From the NCBI GenBank assembly GCA_963784995.1, contig CAWATZ010000006.1:372001-436000 (forward strand): a DNA stretch of 64,000 nt, written 5' to 3'. The position numbers and the translations under genes were made by a program. Shown here piece after piece: positions 46,765-57,043 of the stretch. Origin of the DNA: CAWATZ01 sp963784995. Lineage in GTDB: Bacteria; Planctomycetota; Planctomycetia; Gemmatales; Gemmataceae. How positions within the stretch are numbered: position 1 is the stretch's first letter; every line of letters starts with the position of its first letter. The notes under the pieces are model-generated. The model was not told where the DNA came from and ran no database searches. It worked only from the letters and a program-made list of their open reading frames with translations.

Positions 46765-47090
46765 GCGTGCAACGCTCTCGGCCGGGTTCCGGTACGCATC
46801 TACAGCCCGGCTGCCAGGGCCCCCGCCCCTGGGAGCGGGTGGCCGATCCTGATTGACTACTTCGGCGGCGCTAGGACAGTGGGGAGCATCGCCACGCCGG
46901 ACAGCATCGCCCAGCACCTGACCAACCAGATCCCGGCCGTGGTCGTATCGGTGCAGCCCCGCCTCGCACCCGAGCACCGTTTCTCGCCGGGCTGGAGGAC
47001 TGCCTCCTGGCGGTGGCGTGGGCGGAACGAAACGCGGACGCCATCGGCGGCGGCCCAGGCCGCGTGGCCGCAGGCGAATGGGACCGGCTC
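46765..47090 (+). pseudogene. Alpha/beta-hydrolase (esterase/lipase) remnant
   Basis: Plus-strand sequence reads VPVRIYSPAARAPAP, then FGGARTVGSIATPDSIAQHL and IPAVVVSVQPRLAPEHRF, the pattern of hormone-sensitive-lipase-type esterases; one frame over it continues AVAWAERNADAIGGGPGRVA. The HGGG oxyanion motif is altered (FGGA) and the GDSAGG nucleophile elbow is gone. It is antisense to and overlaps the 3' end of hsdS, so the restriction locus seems to have landed in, or replaced part of, an esterase gene. Confidence 0.68.
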
Positions 47091-48780
47091 AGGCGCTTGC
47101 GCGAGGGCTTCGTGGAGGACGGCTTCGAGCAGGCGGCGGCTTTCGCTCTGGGCCGTGGCGAGCTGCGCTTCCAGCCGATCGCACACCGCCATCAATTCAT
47201 CTACCTTGGCCACGATGCGGTGTTGTTCGACGCGGGGCGGGAGTGGAAGCGGGCAGCTACGCAACTGGGTCATGTTGATTGAAGCCAGATTTGTCGTCTG
47301 CTTCGATGCGCTCTCGAAATAGGAACGGCCCAGCAGGCTGTTAGCGAACAGTGCAACCCACTCCGACAGCAGGTCCTCCCGATTTGCCGGGCGAATGCGA
47401 TAAATATGGTTTTGGTGAATGCAATCGGGAACTTCTTCATTCCAGATCGCCGTGCGCCCCAGCTTGTCCCAGTCCCCGCCCTCCGTCATCAGCACGTCAC
47501 CCTTACAGAGCCGGTAGCGGGCAAACTCATCGGCTCGAATTTCCAACTCTTTGACGACGCTGAGGTCGAGATAGCCCCGTTGTACGTTGGCAACACGGAG
47601 GTAGGGGTATTTTGCCGTCTTGACGCCTCGTAAATCCTTGCCTTTCGCTACACCACTCACGATAGCGTTCACACTGTCGAAGTTGGTAACCACCCATGAC
47701 GGCGGGAAAACATCGCTACCAAAGAACGCACTCGCGGTCGGCAAGATTTCTCTTCTCGCACGAAGGCGGCCACTCCCTCCGTTCTGCACAAGCGCAGATT
47801 GCAGGCGCTCATAAAGCGAAGACGCCGGTTCATCGCTCACATCCTGCGGCACCAGTTTCCCCCGCACGGCCAAGTTCAGTATGGTCTGCCGCAGTTGCTG
47901 AACATGCTCGGGCCGCGTGGCGAAGCGCGGCAGGTGGCGGAGGTGGAACCGGGCATGCTTGCGGAAGTCGGGCGGGTCGGCGGGCTGGTTGAGGCGGTGC
48001 AGCGACGCCGCTACCAGCCGGTCCCGCCAGCTCTCCCGCTCCGCTTGCGCGGCCTCCAGGCGGTCGCACAACGCCATCAATTCATCCACTTTGGTCAAGA
48101 TACGGCGTTGTTCATTTTCGGGGGGTAGCGCAACAGGAATACTATTCATCTTCGCCTGGTTCATTTTCGGTTGCGCCGTCCCGGTCACAAATGGCTTCAA
48201 ATCAATCGAGTTGATGAAAAGCTCGATGTAGCGAAGAAAATCCTCCGAAATGCCGTCCAAGACGTGTGCGTGGTTGTTGACCCAGTATTTGCCGCGAGCG
48301 ATGAAGGCTATCGGGGTCGAGCGGTTGATGAGGTTCGCGCCGTCTTCACCAATCAGGAGGAGTGGCTTATCGAAGAGATAACCGTCGATCTTGTCAATAA
48401 CCCCCGATGCGCCGTAATAGTCGTAAACTTTTTCGCGGCGATTTCGCTCCTCCTTGGAGACTGGAATGCGTTCTCCATCTCGCGAAATCATGATTTGTCC
48501 GAAGGGCACCCAGACCCACGAATGTGGCGAGGCAAACGGGCCTCCTTTGCCTTCCCCTGCCGCGAGGCTCATTGCCGCCCTTGGCATCGCCGTCTCCTGT
48601 CAGCCGAACCTTCTCCGCCCGAATCCGCTTAAACAGTTCCCGGGCCGGTTCGTCGCTCAGATCCTGTGGGACCAACTTCCCCCGCACGGCAAGGTCAAGA
48701 ATGAATCGGCGCAGGCGCGGCACCGCGTCTGGCGCGTCGCTGATACGCTCGAAATGGGCGAGGAGTTGCGCCGGCTTCAT
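46857..48780 (-). CDS. hsdS: Type I restriction specificity subunit HsdS, frameshifted
   Basis: Recognises the DNA target of the type I system. ATG 48780 overlaps the hsdM stop (ATGA). The N-terminus reads MKPAQLLAHFERISDAPDAV and FILDLAVRGKLVPQDLSDEP. Two target-recognition domains follow, each ended by a central repeat: ENEQRRILTKVDELMALCDR and VEQHRIVAKVDELMAVCDRL. The frame changes near 48560; two bases restore it. Translation past about 47090 runs antisense through an esterase remnant, so the last ~75 residues are probably not native. Confidence 0.88.
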
Positions 48781-50234
48781 CGCAGCAGCGCCTCCTCCAG
48801 GATCGCCTTGAGCTGGTCGCGCAGGGTCGCGGCTTGCTTTTCGGCCTCGTCGAGTTTTTGCAGCAACTCCTCCGGGTCGCCGTGGTCGGCGGCGACGGTG
48901 TGGGGGTTCTTGAAGTCGAGGTTGTATCCGCGGGCCTTCACGTCCTCGTCCGTGACCTTCCAGGCGACCTCGGTTTCCTTGCGGCCCTTGCGCTGTGTAC
49001 CGCCCCACCACTTCACGCACGACGCCAGGTGTTCGACGCGGATTGGCTTGGTCATCGAGTAGGCTTTCTGGCCTTCGGGGACGTGGTGCTCGTAGAACCA
49101 GATTTCCTTCGTCGGCTCGCCCTTCTCGAAGAACAGCAGGTTGGTGCCGATGCTGGCGTAGGGCTTGAAGACACTGTTGGGCAGCCGGACGATCGTGTGC
49201 AGGTTGCACTCCGCCAGCAGGTGCTCCTTGAGGCGCGTCTTGACGCCTTCGCCGAAGAGCGTGCCGTCGGGCAGTACGACCGCGGCCCGGCCGCCGGGCT
49301 TGAGCAGGCGGATGATGAGGGCCAGGAACAGGTCGGCCGTCTCGCGCGTCTGGAAGTGCTTGGGGAAGTTGGTCTCGATGCCGTCCTCCTCGCGGCCGCC
49401 GAAGGGCGGGTTGGTCAGGACGATGTCCACGCGGTCGGCCTGGCCGTAGCTGACGTAGGGCCGGGCGAGCGTGTTGTCGTGGCGGACGAAGGACGGGGTC
49501 CTCGACGTTGTGCAGCAGCATGTTTGTTACGCAGAGCATGTGCGGCAGCTGCTTCTTCTCCACGGCGCGGAGGCGCGCTGCATGCGCTGCTCGTCCTCGA
49601 CCTTCTTGACGTAGCGCTCGCGCATGAGGCGGATGGCGCAGGTCAAAAAGCCGCCGGTGCCGCAGGCCGGGTCCAGGAGGACCTCGCCGGGGCGCGGGTC
49701 GATGCGCTCGGTCATGAAGGCGGTAACGGCGCGGGGCGTGTAGTACTCGCCCGCGTTGCCGGCGCTCTGGAGGTCGTTGAGGATCTGTTCGTAGATGTCG
49801 CCGAAGTGCTGCCGCTCGGCCAGGTTGTTGAAGTCCACCTGGTTGATCTTGTTGACCACCTGCCGCATCAGTTGGCCGGACTTCATGTAGTTGTAGGCGT
49901 CGCGGAACACCTCGCGGACGACCCGGCGGCGGTCGCCCGGCTGGTCGCCGGCGGGCAGTTCCTTGAGCGTGGGGAAAAGCTGGCCGTTGACGAAGTTCAG
50001 CAGCGCGTCGCCGGTGATGCCCTCGGGGTTGGCCGCCCAGGTGCGCCACTGGAGCGGCTCGGGGAGGGGCGAACGGTAGCCGTCCTGCATCAATTCGAGT
50101 TCCTGGTCCTGGTCGTCGATGATCTTCAGGAAGAACATCCAGCACAGCTGGCTGATGCGCTGGGCGTCGCCGTCCACGCCCACGTCCTGGCGCATGACGT
50201 CCTGGATCGACTTGACGGTGTTGCGGACGGACAT
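48777..50234 (-). CDS. hsdM: Type I restriction modification methylase HsdM, two frame changes
   Basis: N6-adenine methyltransferase of the type I complex. The N-terminal helical domain begins MSVRNTVKSIQDVMRQDV. SAM motif LLDPACGTGGFLTCAIR and catalytic NPPFGG are present, plus FKPYASIGTNLLFFEKG. The frame leaves near 49572 and returns near 49495, keeping a total of 485 residues. It lies 92 bases after hsdR with a palindromic repeat between. Confidence 0.9.
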
Positions 50235-50263
50235 CGGCTAGGCGGCTCCGCGGCTTGAGGAAG

Positions 50264-50317
50264 GTAGGCCGGATTTTCAATCCGGCCATACCTGGCCGGA
50301 TTGAAAATCCGGCCTAC
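50264..50317. repeat. 24-bp inverted repeat between hsdR and hsdM
   Basis: Arms 50264-50287 and 50294-50317 are perfect complements (core GGCCGGATTTTCAATCCGGCC read as two 12-mers) around ATACCT. It resembles other interspersed palindromes of this genome and splits the restriction operon. Confidence 0.8.
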
Positions 50318-50326
50318 GTTTCGTCT

Positions 50327-52780
50327 TCAGGCGGCTTCCTGGTAAAGGGCCTCCTGGAGTTCGTGGACGGCCTTCTCGAATTCGGCACGGCTGCCGAACT
50401 CCTTGATGAGCTGCACCGGCGTGCCCATCGCGTCGAAGGGCGGGACCTGGAGGATGCGCGGGTCGTCCAGGTTGAGGACGCCCTGATCCTGGTACTTTTG
50501 CAGCAAGGCTTCCAGCACGGCGCGGGCCTGCGGGCCGAACCGGGTGAACACGTCGCGCTTGCGGACGTTCTCGACCCGCTCGCGGCGGGTCAGCGGCGGG
50601 CGGTCAAAGGCGACGTGGCAAATGAGGTCGAAGGGGTCGAGGTCCGTGCCGACCTCGTCGGCGAGGGGGTCGAGCAACAATCCTTCCTCGGCCAGCGCGT
50701 CGATGACCGCCTGCTTGCGGTCCGCGCCGCTCCACTTCGTCAGGAAATCATCCAGGCTGGCGAAGCGCTTCTGGAGGGCTCGCCGCGTGAAGTCGCGCAG
50801 GCTTTCGGTGACGAGCTTGCCGTTCTCGTCCAGGTATTCGACGCGCTCGGCGACGATGGCGGCCGAGACGCCGTCCAGGTAGATTTTCCCTCGCTTCGGC
50901 CCGCCGTCGCCGAGCCCGCTGGGCGGCCTGGGATCGATGAGGATGGTTTCGTCGTCGCCCGGCTCGGGCGGGACGGCATCGTCGCCGCATCCGGTCGTTG
51001 CCGCGTCCTCGGGCGGGGTGATCGGGTCGCCCTCGCCCGGTTCGTAGATTTGCACCGGGTCGCCGTCGAATTGCGGGTCGGCGAAGTGGTTGGTGGCCCC
51101 GCGGAAGTCGATGAGGGTGAAGTAGTACTTCTTCGTGTCCTCGTGGATGCGGGTGCCGCGGCCGACGATTTGCTTGAACTCCGTCATGGACCCGACGGCG
51201 CGGTCGAGGACGATCAGGCGGCAGGTCTGGGCGTCCACGCCGGTGGAAAGCAGCCGGGAGGTGGTGACGACGACCGGATACCGGGCCTCGGGGTCGATGA
51301 AGTTGCCGAGCTGGGCGCAGCCCTCGGCGTCGCTGCCGGTGATACGCATCACGTAGCGGTGGTTCGCGTTGCAAAGGTCCTGGTTTTCGTTCACCAGCGC
51401 TTGCCGCATGCGGGCCGCGTGCTCTTCGTCCACGCAAAACACGATCGCCTTCTGGAAGCGGTCGCCGCTCTCCTTGAGGAACTCGGTGACTTTCCTGGCG
51501 ATGAGCCTGGTGCGCTCGTCCAGAACGAGCGTGCGGTCAAAATCCTTCTGGTTGTACACGCGGTCCTCGACTTCCTCGCCGTCGCGGTCCACCATGCCTT
51601 TCTCGGGCCGGTAGCCTTCGACGTCGCGGTCGATGTGAACCTTGACGACCTTGTACGGCGCGAGGAAGCCGTCGGCGATGCCTTGCCTGAGCGAGTACAG
51701 GTAAACCGGCTCGCCGAAGTAATGGATGTTGGAAACGTACCTGGTTTCCCTGGGCGTGGCGGTGAGGCCGATCTGCGTGGCGGAGGAGAAGTGGTCGAGG
51801 ATCTCGCGCCAGGCGGAATCCGCGGCGGCGCTGCCGCGGTGGCACTCGTCCACGACGATCAGGTCGAAGAAGCCGGGCGAAAACTCGCGGTAGAGTTTCT
51901 GGCTCTCGTCCGGGCCGGTGATGGCCTGGTACAGACCGAGGTAGATTTCGTAGGAGGCGTCGATGCGGCGCTTCCGGTCAAGGGCGGTGGTCAGCTCGAC
52001 CGGGGTTCCGTCCGGGCGCTCGATGGTCTTCGTGCCGGTGCTCAGCTTCGCCATCGCGGGGCCGAAGGGGCGGAAGTCGTTCACCATTGTCTGGTCCACG
52101 AGCACGTTGCGGTCGGCCAGGAACAGGATGCGTTTCTTCCGCCCGGCCTTCCACAGTCGCCAGATGATCTGGAAGGCGGTGTAGGTCTTGCCCGTGCCGG
52201 TCGCCATGACGAGCAGGATGCGGTTCTGCCCCCTGGCAATGGCTTCGACGGCGGCATTGACGGCGTTGACCTGGTAGTAGCGTGGGACCTTGCCGCTGCC
52301 GTCGTCGAAGTAGTCCTGCAGCACGAGCTTTTCCGCCTCCGGCGCCAGCCCCTTCCAGTCGCGGTATTTCGCCCAAAGGGCATGGGGCGAAGGGAACTGG
52401 TCGAGCGAGAGGTTAGCTTCCTGGACGGCGCTGGCGCCCGTGCGGTCGTGGAAGACGAAGCCGTCTCCGTTGGAGGAAAAGACGAAGGGGACCTTCAGAG
52501 TTTCGGCGTATTCCAGGGCCTGTTGCATGCCATCGCCGACACTGTGGTTGTTGTCCTTCGCTTCGATCAGGGCGAGGGGAATGTTCGGCTTGTAGTAGAG
52601 GACGTAATCGGCGAATTTCGCCTTGCCGCGGGTGACGAGCTTGCCCCGCACGATGATCCGGCCCTTGGTGAAGTAAAGCTGTTCGCGGAGCTGCGCAAAG
52701 AGATCCCAGCCGGCCTTCAGCACGGCCGGCGTGATGAACTTGGTGCAAATGTCGCGCTCGCTGAGTGCTTTCTTGTCCAT
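50327..52780 (-). CDS. hsdR: Type I restriction endonuclease subunit HsdR
   Basis: Motor and nuclease subunit, 817 residues from ATG 52780. The N-terminal nuclease site is ADYVLYYKPNIPLALIEAKD (D...ExK). The helicase core has MATGTGKTYTA, VVDECHRG, GLTATPRETRYVSN, and LLSTGVDAQTCRLIVLDR with QIVGRGTRIHED. It belongs to the EcoEI-type R family. The gene order R-M-S and shared strand give a complete, probably active system apart from the frame changes in M and S. Confidence 0.95.
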   Translation of the reverse strand: MDKKALSERDICTKFITPAVLKAGWDLFAQLREQLYFTKGRIIVRGKLVTRGKAKFADYVLYYKPNIPLALIEAKDNNHSVGDGMQQALEYAETLKVPFVFSSNGDGFVFHDRTGASAVQEANLSLDQFPSPHALWAKYRDWKGLAPEAEKLVLQDYFDDGSGKVPRYYQVNAVNAAVEAIARGQNRILLVMATGTGKTYTAFQIIWRLWKAGRKKRILFLADRNVLVDQTMVNDFRPFGPAMAKLSTGTKTIERPDGTPVELTTALDRKRRIDASYEIYLGLYQAITGPDESQKLYREFSPGFFDLIVVDECHRGSAAADSAWREILDHFSSATQIGLTATPRETRYVSNIHYFGEPVYLYSLRQGIADGFLAPYKVVKVHIDRDVEGYRPEKGMVDRDGEEVEDRVYNQKDFDRTLVLDERTRLIARKVTEFLKESGDRFQKAIVFCVDEEHAARMRQALVNENQDLCNANHRYVMRITGSDAEGCAQLGNFIDPEARYPVVVTTSRLLSTGVDAQTCRLIVLDRAVGSMTEFKQIVGRGTRIHEDTKKYYFTLIDFRGATNHFADPQFDGDPVQIYEPGEGDPITPPEDAATTGCGDDAVPPEPGDDETILIDPRPPSGLGDGGPKRGKIYLDGVSAAIVAERVEYLDENGKLVTESLRDFTRRALQKRFASLDDFLTKWSGADRKQAVIDALAEEGLLLDPLADEVGTDLDPFDLICHVAFDRPPLTRRERVENVRKRDVFTRFGPQARAVLEALLQKYQDQGVLNLDDPRILQVPPFDAMGTPVQLIKEFGSRAEFEKAVHELQEALYQEAA

Positions 52781-53065
52781 CCGGATTGCCGAACTCGGGC
52801 GGTTTTTGGGCCAATGGTGGATCATGGTGCCGAGCCATTGTGCCACAGAACACTGTGGCGGGGCAAGCACCAAGGGGCATTATCCTTGGGAGAAAGGGGC
52901 CATTCAAGCTTAGTTGTCCCGGTGCGAGCAACCGGCGACATCGTGGCTTTGCGACGAAACATGGCCCGCGGATCAGGCATGTCATCAAGGTTCGTGTCCC
53001 TTGACATCAAGGGCACGACGCCCTGGCGAGTCTGACCGCCCGAACCTCAGCGCTCGGCACAGCCA

Positions 53066-53551
53066 TCAAGAGGCCTTGACAGCGATCCGCCTGAAGAAGG
53101 TGTCGTACCAGCGATCGACCCGGTCCGCGATCTCATCCAGGGCCGCTTTGTCCAGTTTCCGAACGTGAGGGGCCTCGTGCATCACAAGTCGTGGACTGTC
53201 CTCCTCGACCACAGGCTCCGTCACCCAGGTGAAATAGCCCTGGTCATCGTCCATGGTGAAGTGGAACAGGCAGGTTGGGTAGGGGAACGGGCCGACCCGA
53301 GCGAATCCCTGCATTGTCGGCCGCAGCGACCTGTCCAGACCCGCCTCCGTGGCGGCGCTTTTCGTGCCCCGGAGGAATACGCCAAACTGCCGGATGGCAG
53401 GCTCTCCTTCCTTGCCAAGGTAGACGATGAATTCGAGACCGACGTCCTTGCCGGGCTGGGTGACGACCAGGTCTTTCCGGCGGCTCAGATACAGCCTCGC
53501 AAGCGTTTTCGCCCGCTCGGCGACGTACCATTCTTGTTTCTCTTCACTCAT
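53066..53551 (-). CDS. Module gene B2: DUF4365-like protein
   Basis: A 161-residue protein matching the first half of B1 at 40022-40873: AERAKTLARLYLSRRKDLVV, DVGLEFIVYL, IRQFGVFLRGTKS, LRPTMQGFARVGPFPYP, VDRWYDTFF. The core D-x-G-L-x(n)-FGVxLRG matches DUF4365, a restriction-endonuclease-like domain. It lacks the C-terminal domain of B1. It starts 9 bases after gene A2, the same spacing as between A1 and B1. Confidence 0.72.
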   Translation of the reverse strand: MSEEKQEWYVAERAKTLARLYLSRRKDLVVTQPGKDVGLEFIVYLGKEGEPAIRQFGVFLRGTKSAATEAGLDRSLRPTMQGFARVGPFPYPTCLFHFTMDDDQGYFTWVTEPVVEEDSPRLVMHEAPHVRKLDKAALDEIADRVDRWYDTFFRRIAVKAS

Positions 53552-53560
53552 GGCCTTCCC

Positions 53561-54040
53561 CTACGCGACAAAGACTGAAGATCGCCATGCCATGTCGCGA
53601 ACGGACCAGAACTGCTCCACCTCGTCATGGAGCCGAGCAAGATTCGCGCAGTCGAGCGGAAAAGTGGTCGGCAGGCTGGAGATGGTGTCCTTCATCCCCT
53701 CGAGAATCGGCGCCAGGTAGGCGATTTCCTGGGGTTCGTCTATCCCCACAAGGTAGGTCGGGGCCGGAACCAGGGAAAAACATCGACCGTCGCTGCCGTT
53801 CATGCCCACCTTGAGCCTCCGTTCCTTTCTGGTGTACCCCTTCTGCGTCGTCTTCACCTGGGCGAAGAAGAAACGGGTCTGGTCCCCCGCAGCCACCAGC
53901 TCGACCAGGAAGTCGAGTGTCTGGGCCTTCTCCCCCAGAAAGTAGGGCCGGAAGAAGGGAGTCGATCTTCCACAAAACTTGGTAATGCAGGCACAGAAGA
54001 TGATCTCTCCGCGTCTGCCAATGTCGTCTCGTGCGTCCAT
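53561..54040 (-). CDS. Module gene A2: PD-(D/E)XK nuclease-like protein
   Basis: A 159-residue paralogue of A1: IGRRGE, FCGRSTPFF, LGEKAQTLDFLVELV, FFAQVKTTQKG, YLVGIDEPQE, ISSLPTT. Here the last catalytic position reads Q-x-K (AQVK), the common form in DUF4365/Mrr-like nucleases. Just upstream of the start the sequence TCGGGTAG-ATG recurs from A1. It is read toward the type I restriction genes on the same strand, with 285 bases between B2 and hsdR. A dedicated restriction-linked role is possible but unproven. Confidence 0.72.
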   Translation of the reverse strand: MDARDDIGRRGEIIFCACITKFCGRSTPFFRPYFLGEKAQTLDFLVELVAAGDQTRFFFAQVKTTQKGYTRKERRLKVGMNGSDGRCFSLVPAPTYLVGIDEPQEIAYLAPILEGMKDTISSLPTTFPLDCANLARLHDEVEQFWSVRDMAWRSSVFVA

Positions 54041-54708
54041 GCCATGCTACCCGACCACGTACCCTTCGATCTTCACCACACTGTACCGCGCGTGAAGGCC
54101 CGTTGATAGCGGCAAAGGCGACCCGACAAAAGGCGTGGGCGCCAGGCGCCTTCCCACGCCTTGTTTTGCCGTGCCGCTCGTTGGTTTGGCGAGGAGGACA
54201 CCATCCGGCCGCGACTGCTCAGCCTGGGGGCGGACCTGGGCGCGTCTTCGTCCTGGACCGCGAGGAGGACGAGGCCTGTCCGCTCCTCCTGCCCAATCAG
54301 CTGGGGCTGCCACCCATGCCGTCCGGGAGGCGCAGGCCCGGCTCCTGGTCATCCACGCACGATGCAGCGGCCCCCGAATACCCTGGCAGGTGGCGGGCAG
54401 GCAGCAAACTGACGCGGTGTGGCACTCGTCCGTCAGCGACCGGCTCCTTCTGGCCTCCCGGCCACACCCCAACAAGTGGCGGGCAGGGCAGGCAGCGGGG
54501 CAGAAGTTGATCCCCAAACCCACAGTGGGCAGCCCGGCCAGGAACTGACTGGCGATTGGGCGTAGCGGAAGCGGCGAAGCGTTCCCGCGTGGAGCCGGCT
54601 GATCCGGGTATCCACGGCGGCCTTTCTCATTGACCCCTGGCGGTTTCCCCGATAGCCTGAATTCATCTGCCTTTGCTTCCGCCGGTGTCCTCCTGGAGAG
54701 CGATCCCC
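54041..54708. other. Intergenic stretch of about 670 bases
   Basis: No gene is supportable. A GC-rich palindrome, GGCGTGGG...CCCACGCC, lies near 54132-54163. The stretch TGGCGGGCAGGCAGCA recurs in part at about 54391 and 54477. Long minus-strand frames here have the composition of chance frames. Confidence 0.55.
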
Positions 54709-56079
54709 ATGATACGCCTTGACAGTTCCCGAAGCGTCTCCTTCTGCGACCAGCTGACGCGCCGTGACTTCCTTCACGCCGGGGCCCTGTCCACTCTGGG
54801 CCTGACCCTGCCCGGCTTCCTGGCCGCGAAAGCGAACGGGGCGGCACAGGACAGGGACGTCAACTGCATCATGCTCTTTCTGCTGGGCGGCCCCAGCCAG
54901 ATCGACACCTGGGACCCCAAGCCCGACGCTCCCGCCGAGGTGCGCGGGCCCTTCAAGCCGATCGCCACCACCGTCCCCGGCATGCGCATCACCGAGATCT
55001 TTCCGAAAATGGCGACGCATGCCGAGCGTTTCTCGCTGATCCGTAGCGTCTATCACACCGCCACCGCCGTTCACGACACCGGCCACCAGATGATGCAGAC
55101 CGGCCGGCTGTTCACCGGCGGCATCGAGCATCCGCACGCCGGCTGTGTGCTGGGTTACCTCAAGGGCCAGCGCGGCGAGGTGCCCGCGCACGTCCTGCTG
55201 CCCCGGCCGATGGGCCGCACCGGCGGCAACCTGCCGCACGGCCAGACGGCCGGCTACCTCGGCAAGCAGTACGATCCCTTTGTCCTCAACGCCGACCCGT
55301 CCGACAAGAACTTCAAGGTGCCCGACCTGCTGCCGCCGGACTACGTATCGGCGGTGCGTGCCGATCGCCGGCAGAAGATGCGGCAGGCGGTCGATGGGGC
55401 CATTGCCGCGTTCGAGGGCAGCGGCCAGGCCCGACAGCTGGACGAGAACTTCGACCTGGCCTATCGGCTGATGTCCAGCCCCCGGGCCCGCGAAGCCTTC
55501 GCCCTGGAGAAGGAGCCGGAGTCCACCCGCGAGCGCTACGGCCGGACGCGCTTCGGCCAGTCGTGCTTGCTGGCCCGCAGGCTGATCGAGCGCGGCGTCC
55601 GCTTTGTCACCGTCAACATGTTCGAGACGGTCTTTGACGAGATCACCTGGGACATTCACGGCTCCCGGCCGTTCACCGACATCACCGAGATGGCCCGGCT
55701 GGTAGCGCCCAACTTCGACCAGGCCTTCAGCACGCTGCTGGACGACCTGAAGGACCGCGGCCTGCTGGAGACGACCATTGTCACGGCGATGGGCGAGTTT
55801 GGCCGGACGCCGAAGATCAACCCGGCCGGCGGCCGGGACCACCACCCGGGCGTGTGGACGATCCTGATGGGCGGCGGACCGATCAAGGGCGGGCGGATCG
55901 TCGGCGAGTCGGACGAGCTGGGATACACGCCGAGTTCCCGGCCAGTGACCCCGGGCGAGGTGGCGGCGACGATCTTCCGCGGGCTGGGGCTGGATCCGCA
56001 CCGGGAGCTGCCTGGTCCGCAGGGACGGCCGATCCCGCTGGCCGATTACGTGGTTCAGCCGATCAAGGAGCTGTTCTGA
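54709..56079 (+). CDS. DUF1501 secreted protein (Tat signal)
   Basis: Sulfatase-fold exported protein typical of planctomycetes, 456 residues from ATG 54709. The signal TRRDFLHAGALSTLGL has the twin Arg of a Tat peptide. Hallmarks: FLLGGPSQIDTWDPKPDAP, HDTGHQMMQTGR, MGEFGRTPKINPAGGRDHHP. Members of this family nearly always neighbour a DUF1549/DUF1553 gene; here that gene is at 57478-60033 but is separated by an Rpn-like gene. Precise role unknown; it is thought to act outside the cytoplasmic membrane with the cytochrome-like partner. Confidence 0.93.
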   Translation: MIRLDSSRSVSFCDQLTRRDFLHAGALSTLGLTLPGFLAAKANGAAQDRDVNCIMLFLLGGPSQIDTWDPKPDAPAEVRGPFKPIATTVPGMRITEIFPKMATHAERFSLIRSVYHTATAVHDTGHQMMQTGRLFTGGIEHPHAGCVLGYLKGQRGEVPAHVLLPRPMGRTGGNLPHGQTAGYLGKQYDPFVLNADPSDKNFKVPDLLPPDYVSAVRADRRQKMRQAVDGAIAAFEGSGQARQLDENFDLAYRLMSSPRAREAFALEKEPESTRERYGRTRFGQSCLLARRLIERGVRFVTVNMFETVFDEITWDIHGSRPFTDITEMARLVAPNFDQAFSTLLDDLKDRGLLETTIVTAMGEFGRTPKINPAGGRDHHPGVWTILMGGGPIKGGRIVGESDELGYTPSSRPVTPGEVAATIFRGLGLDPHRELPGPQGRPIPLADYVVQPIKELF

Positions 56080-56091
56080 GAGGGCAGCCGC

Positions 56092-57015
56092 ATGGTCACG
56101 GGGATCGATCCCAGGGTGGATTACGTCTTCAAACGCCTTTACGGCGACGAAGAAAATGCGCTGCTTCTGGTCGATCTGCTCAATGCCGTGGTGCGTTTCC
56201 CTCCGGGCCGGCTGGTGAGCGGTGTGACGATCCTCAATCCGTTCGTGGCCAGTGACTATGCCGAGGGTAAGGTGTCCATCCTGGACGTGCGGGCCCGCGA
56301 TGACCCTGGCCGGCAGTTCCTCCTGGAAATGCAGCAGCTCCTTCGTCCCGGTTTCGCCAAGCGGCTCCTCTACTACTGGTCGGGTGGACACGGCGAGCAG
56401 CTGCTCAAGGGTGACGATTATGAAATACTGCTGCCGACGTATGTCATTTGTTTCGTCAACGAGTCTTTGTTCCCGGATGCGCCCTGGCATCACTGCTTTC
56501 GCGTTTACGACGACGCTCATGGCGTGCTATTGTGCAAGGATCTAGAGATCCACGTGCTTGAGCTGAGCAAGTTCAATCTTGCCGTTGAACAGGTGCAGAC
56601 GCCTCTGGAGCGCTGGTGTTATTTCTTCAAGCATGGTGCGTCGCTGGACCTGGATTCTCTGCCGGCGCCGCTGGACGTTCCCGTGATCCGCAAGGCGGTG
56701 GAGGTCCTGGTGAAGATCAGTCAAAGTGAACTGGAACGACAACGCTATCTGGAACGACAACGCGCCGAGCGAGACGCGGCCACTTTCGCCGCAGCCCTCA
56801 AGCGGGCCCAAGAGGGGCTGAAGACGGCAACAGAGAAAGGGAAAGTGCTTGGTCGCATCCAGGTATTGCAGCAGTTCCTGAACCCATCGGAACCGTCAAG
56901 CGAAGAACTGGACGAACTGCCTCTAGAAACCCTCGTGCAGTTGGAAGATTCTCTGAAGCAACAGCTCAGCGCCAAGAAGCAAGCCAACGGCACGCCGCCT
57001 TCCGACAGAACGTGA
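56092..57015 (+). CDS. Rpn/PDDEXK-family transposase-like nuclease
   Basis: A 307-residue protein of the recombination-promoting nuclease (Rpn, PDDEXK_2) family. It begins IDPRVDYVFKRLYGDEENAL, then ILNPFV, KVSILDVRARDDPGRQFLLE and MQ: the catalytic Asp (LDV) and E-x-Q. The C-terminal third is a Gln/Arg/Glu-rich helical tail (SELERQRYLERQRAERDA). It lies between the DUF1501 and DUF1549 genes, which are normally adjacent, so it is a likely insertion. Confidence 0.85.
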   Translation: MVTGIDPRVDYVFKRLYGDEENALLLVDLLNAVVRFPPGRLVSGVTILNPFVASDYAEGKVSILDVRARDDPGRQFLLEMQQLLRPGFAKRLLYYWSGGHGEQLLKGDDYEILLPTYVICFVNESLFPDAPWHHCFRVYDDAHGVLLCKDLEIHVLELSKFNLAVEQVQTPLERWCYFFKHGASLDLDSLPAPLDVPVIRKAVEVLVKISQSELERQRYLERQRAERDAATFAAALKRAQEGLKTATEKGKVLGRIQVLQQFLNPSEPSSEELDELPLETLVQLEDSLKQQLSAKKQANGTPPSDRT

Positions 57016-57043
57016 CTGGCTTTCACTTAACCGGGCATGGGGG

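Noticed and set aside
48394..50289. A single 631-residue minus-strand protein
   Set aside because: It is a mixture of out-of-frame hsdM and the start of hsdS; the conserved motifs place the true genes in other frames.
54047..54847. Minus-strand frame upstream of the DUF1501 gene
   Set aside because: Overlaps the start of a conserved gene and shows no family motif.
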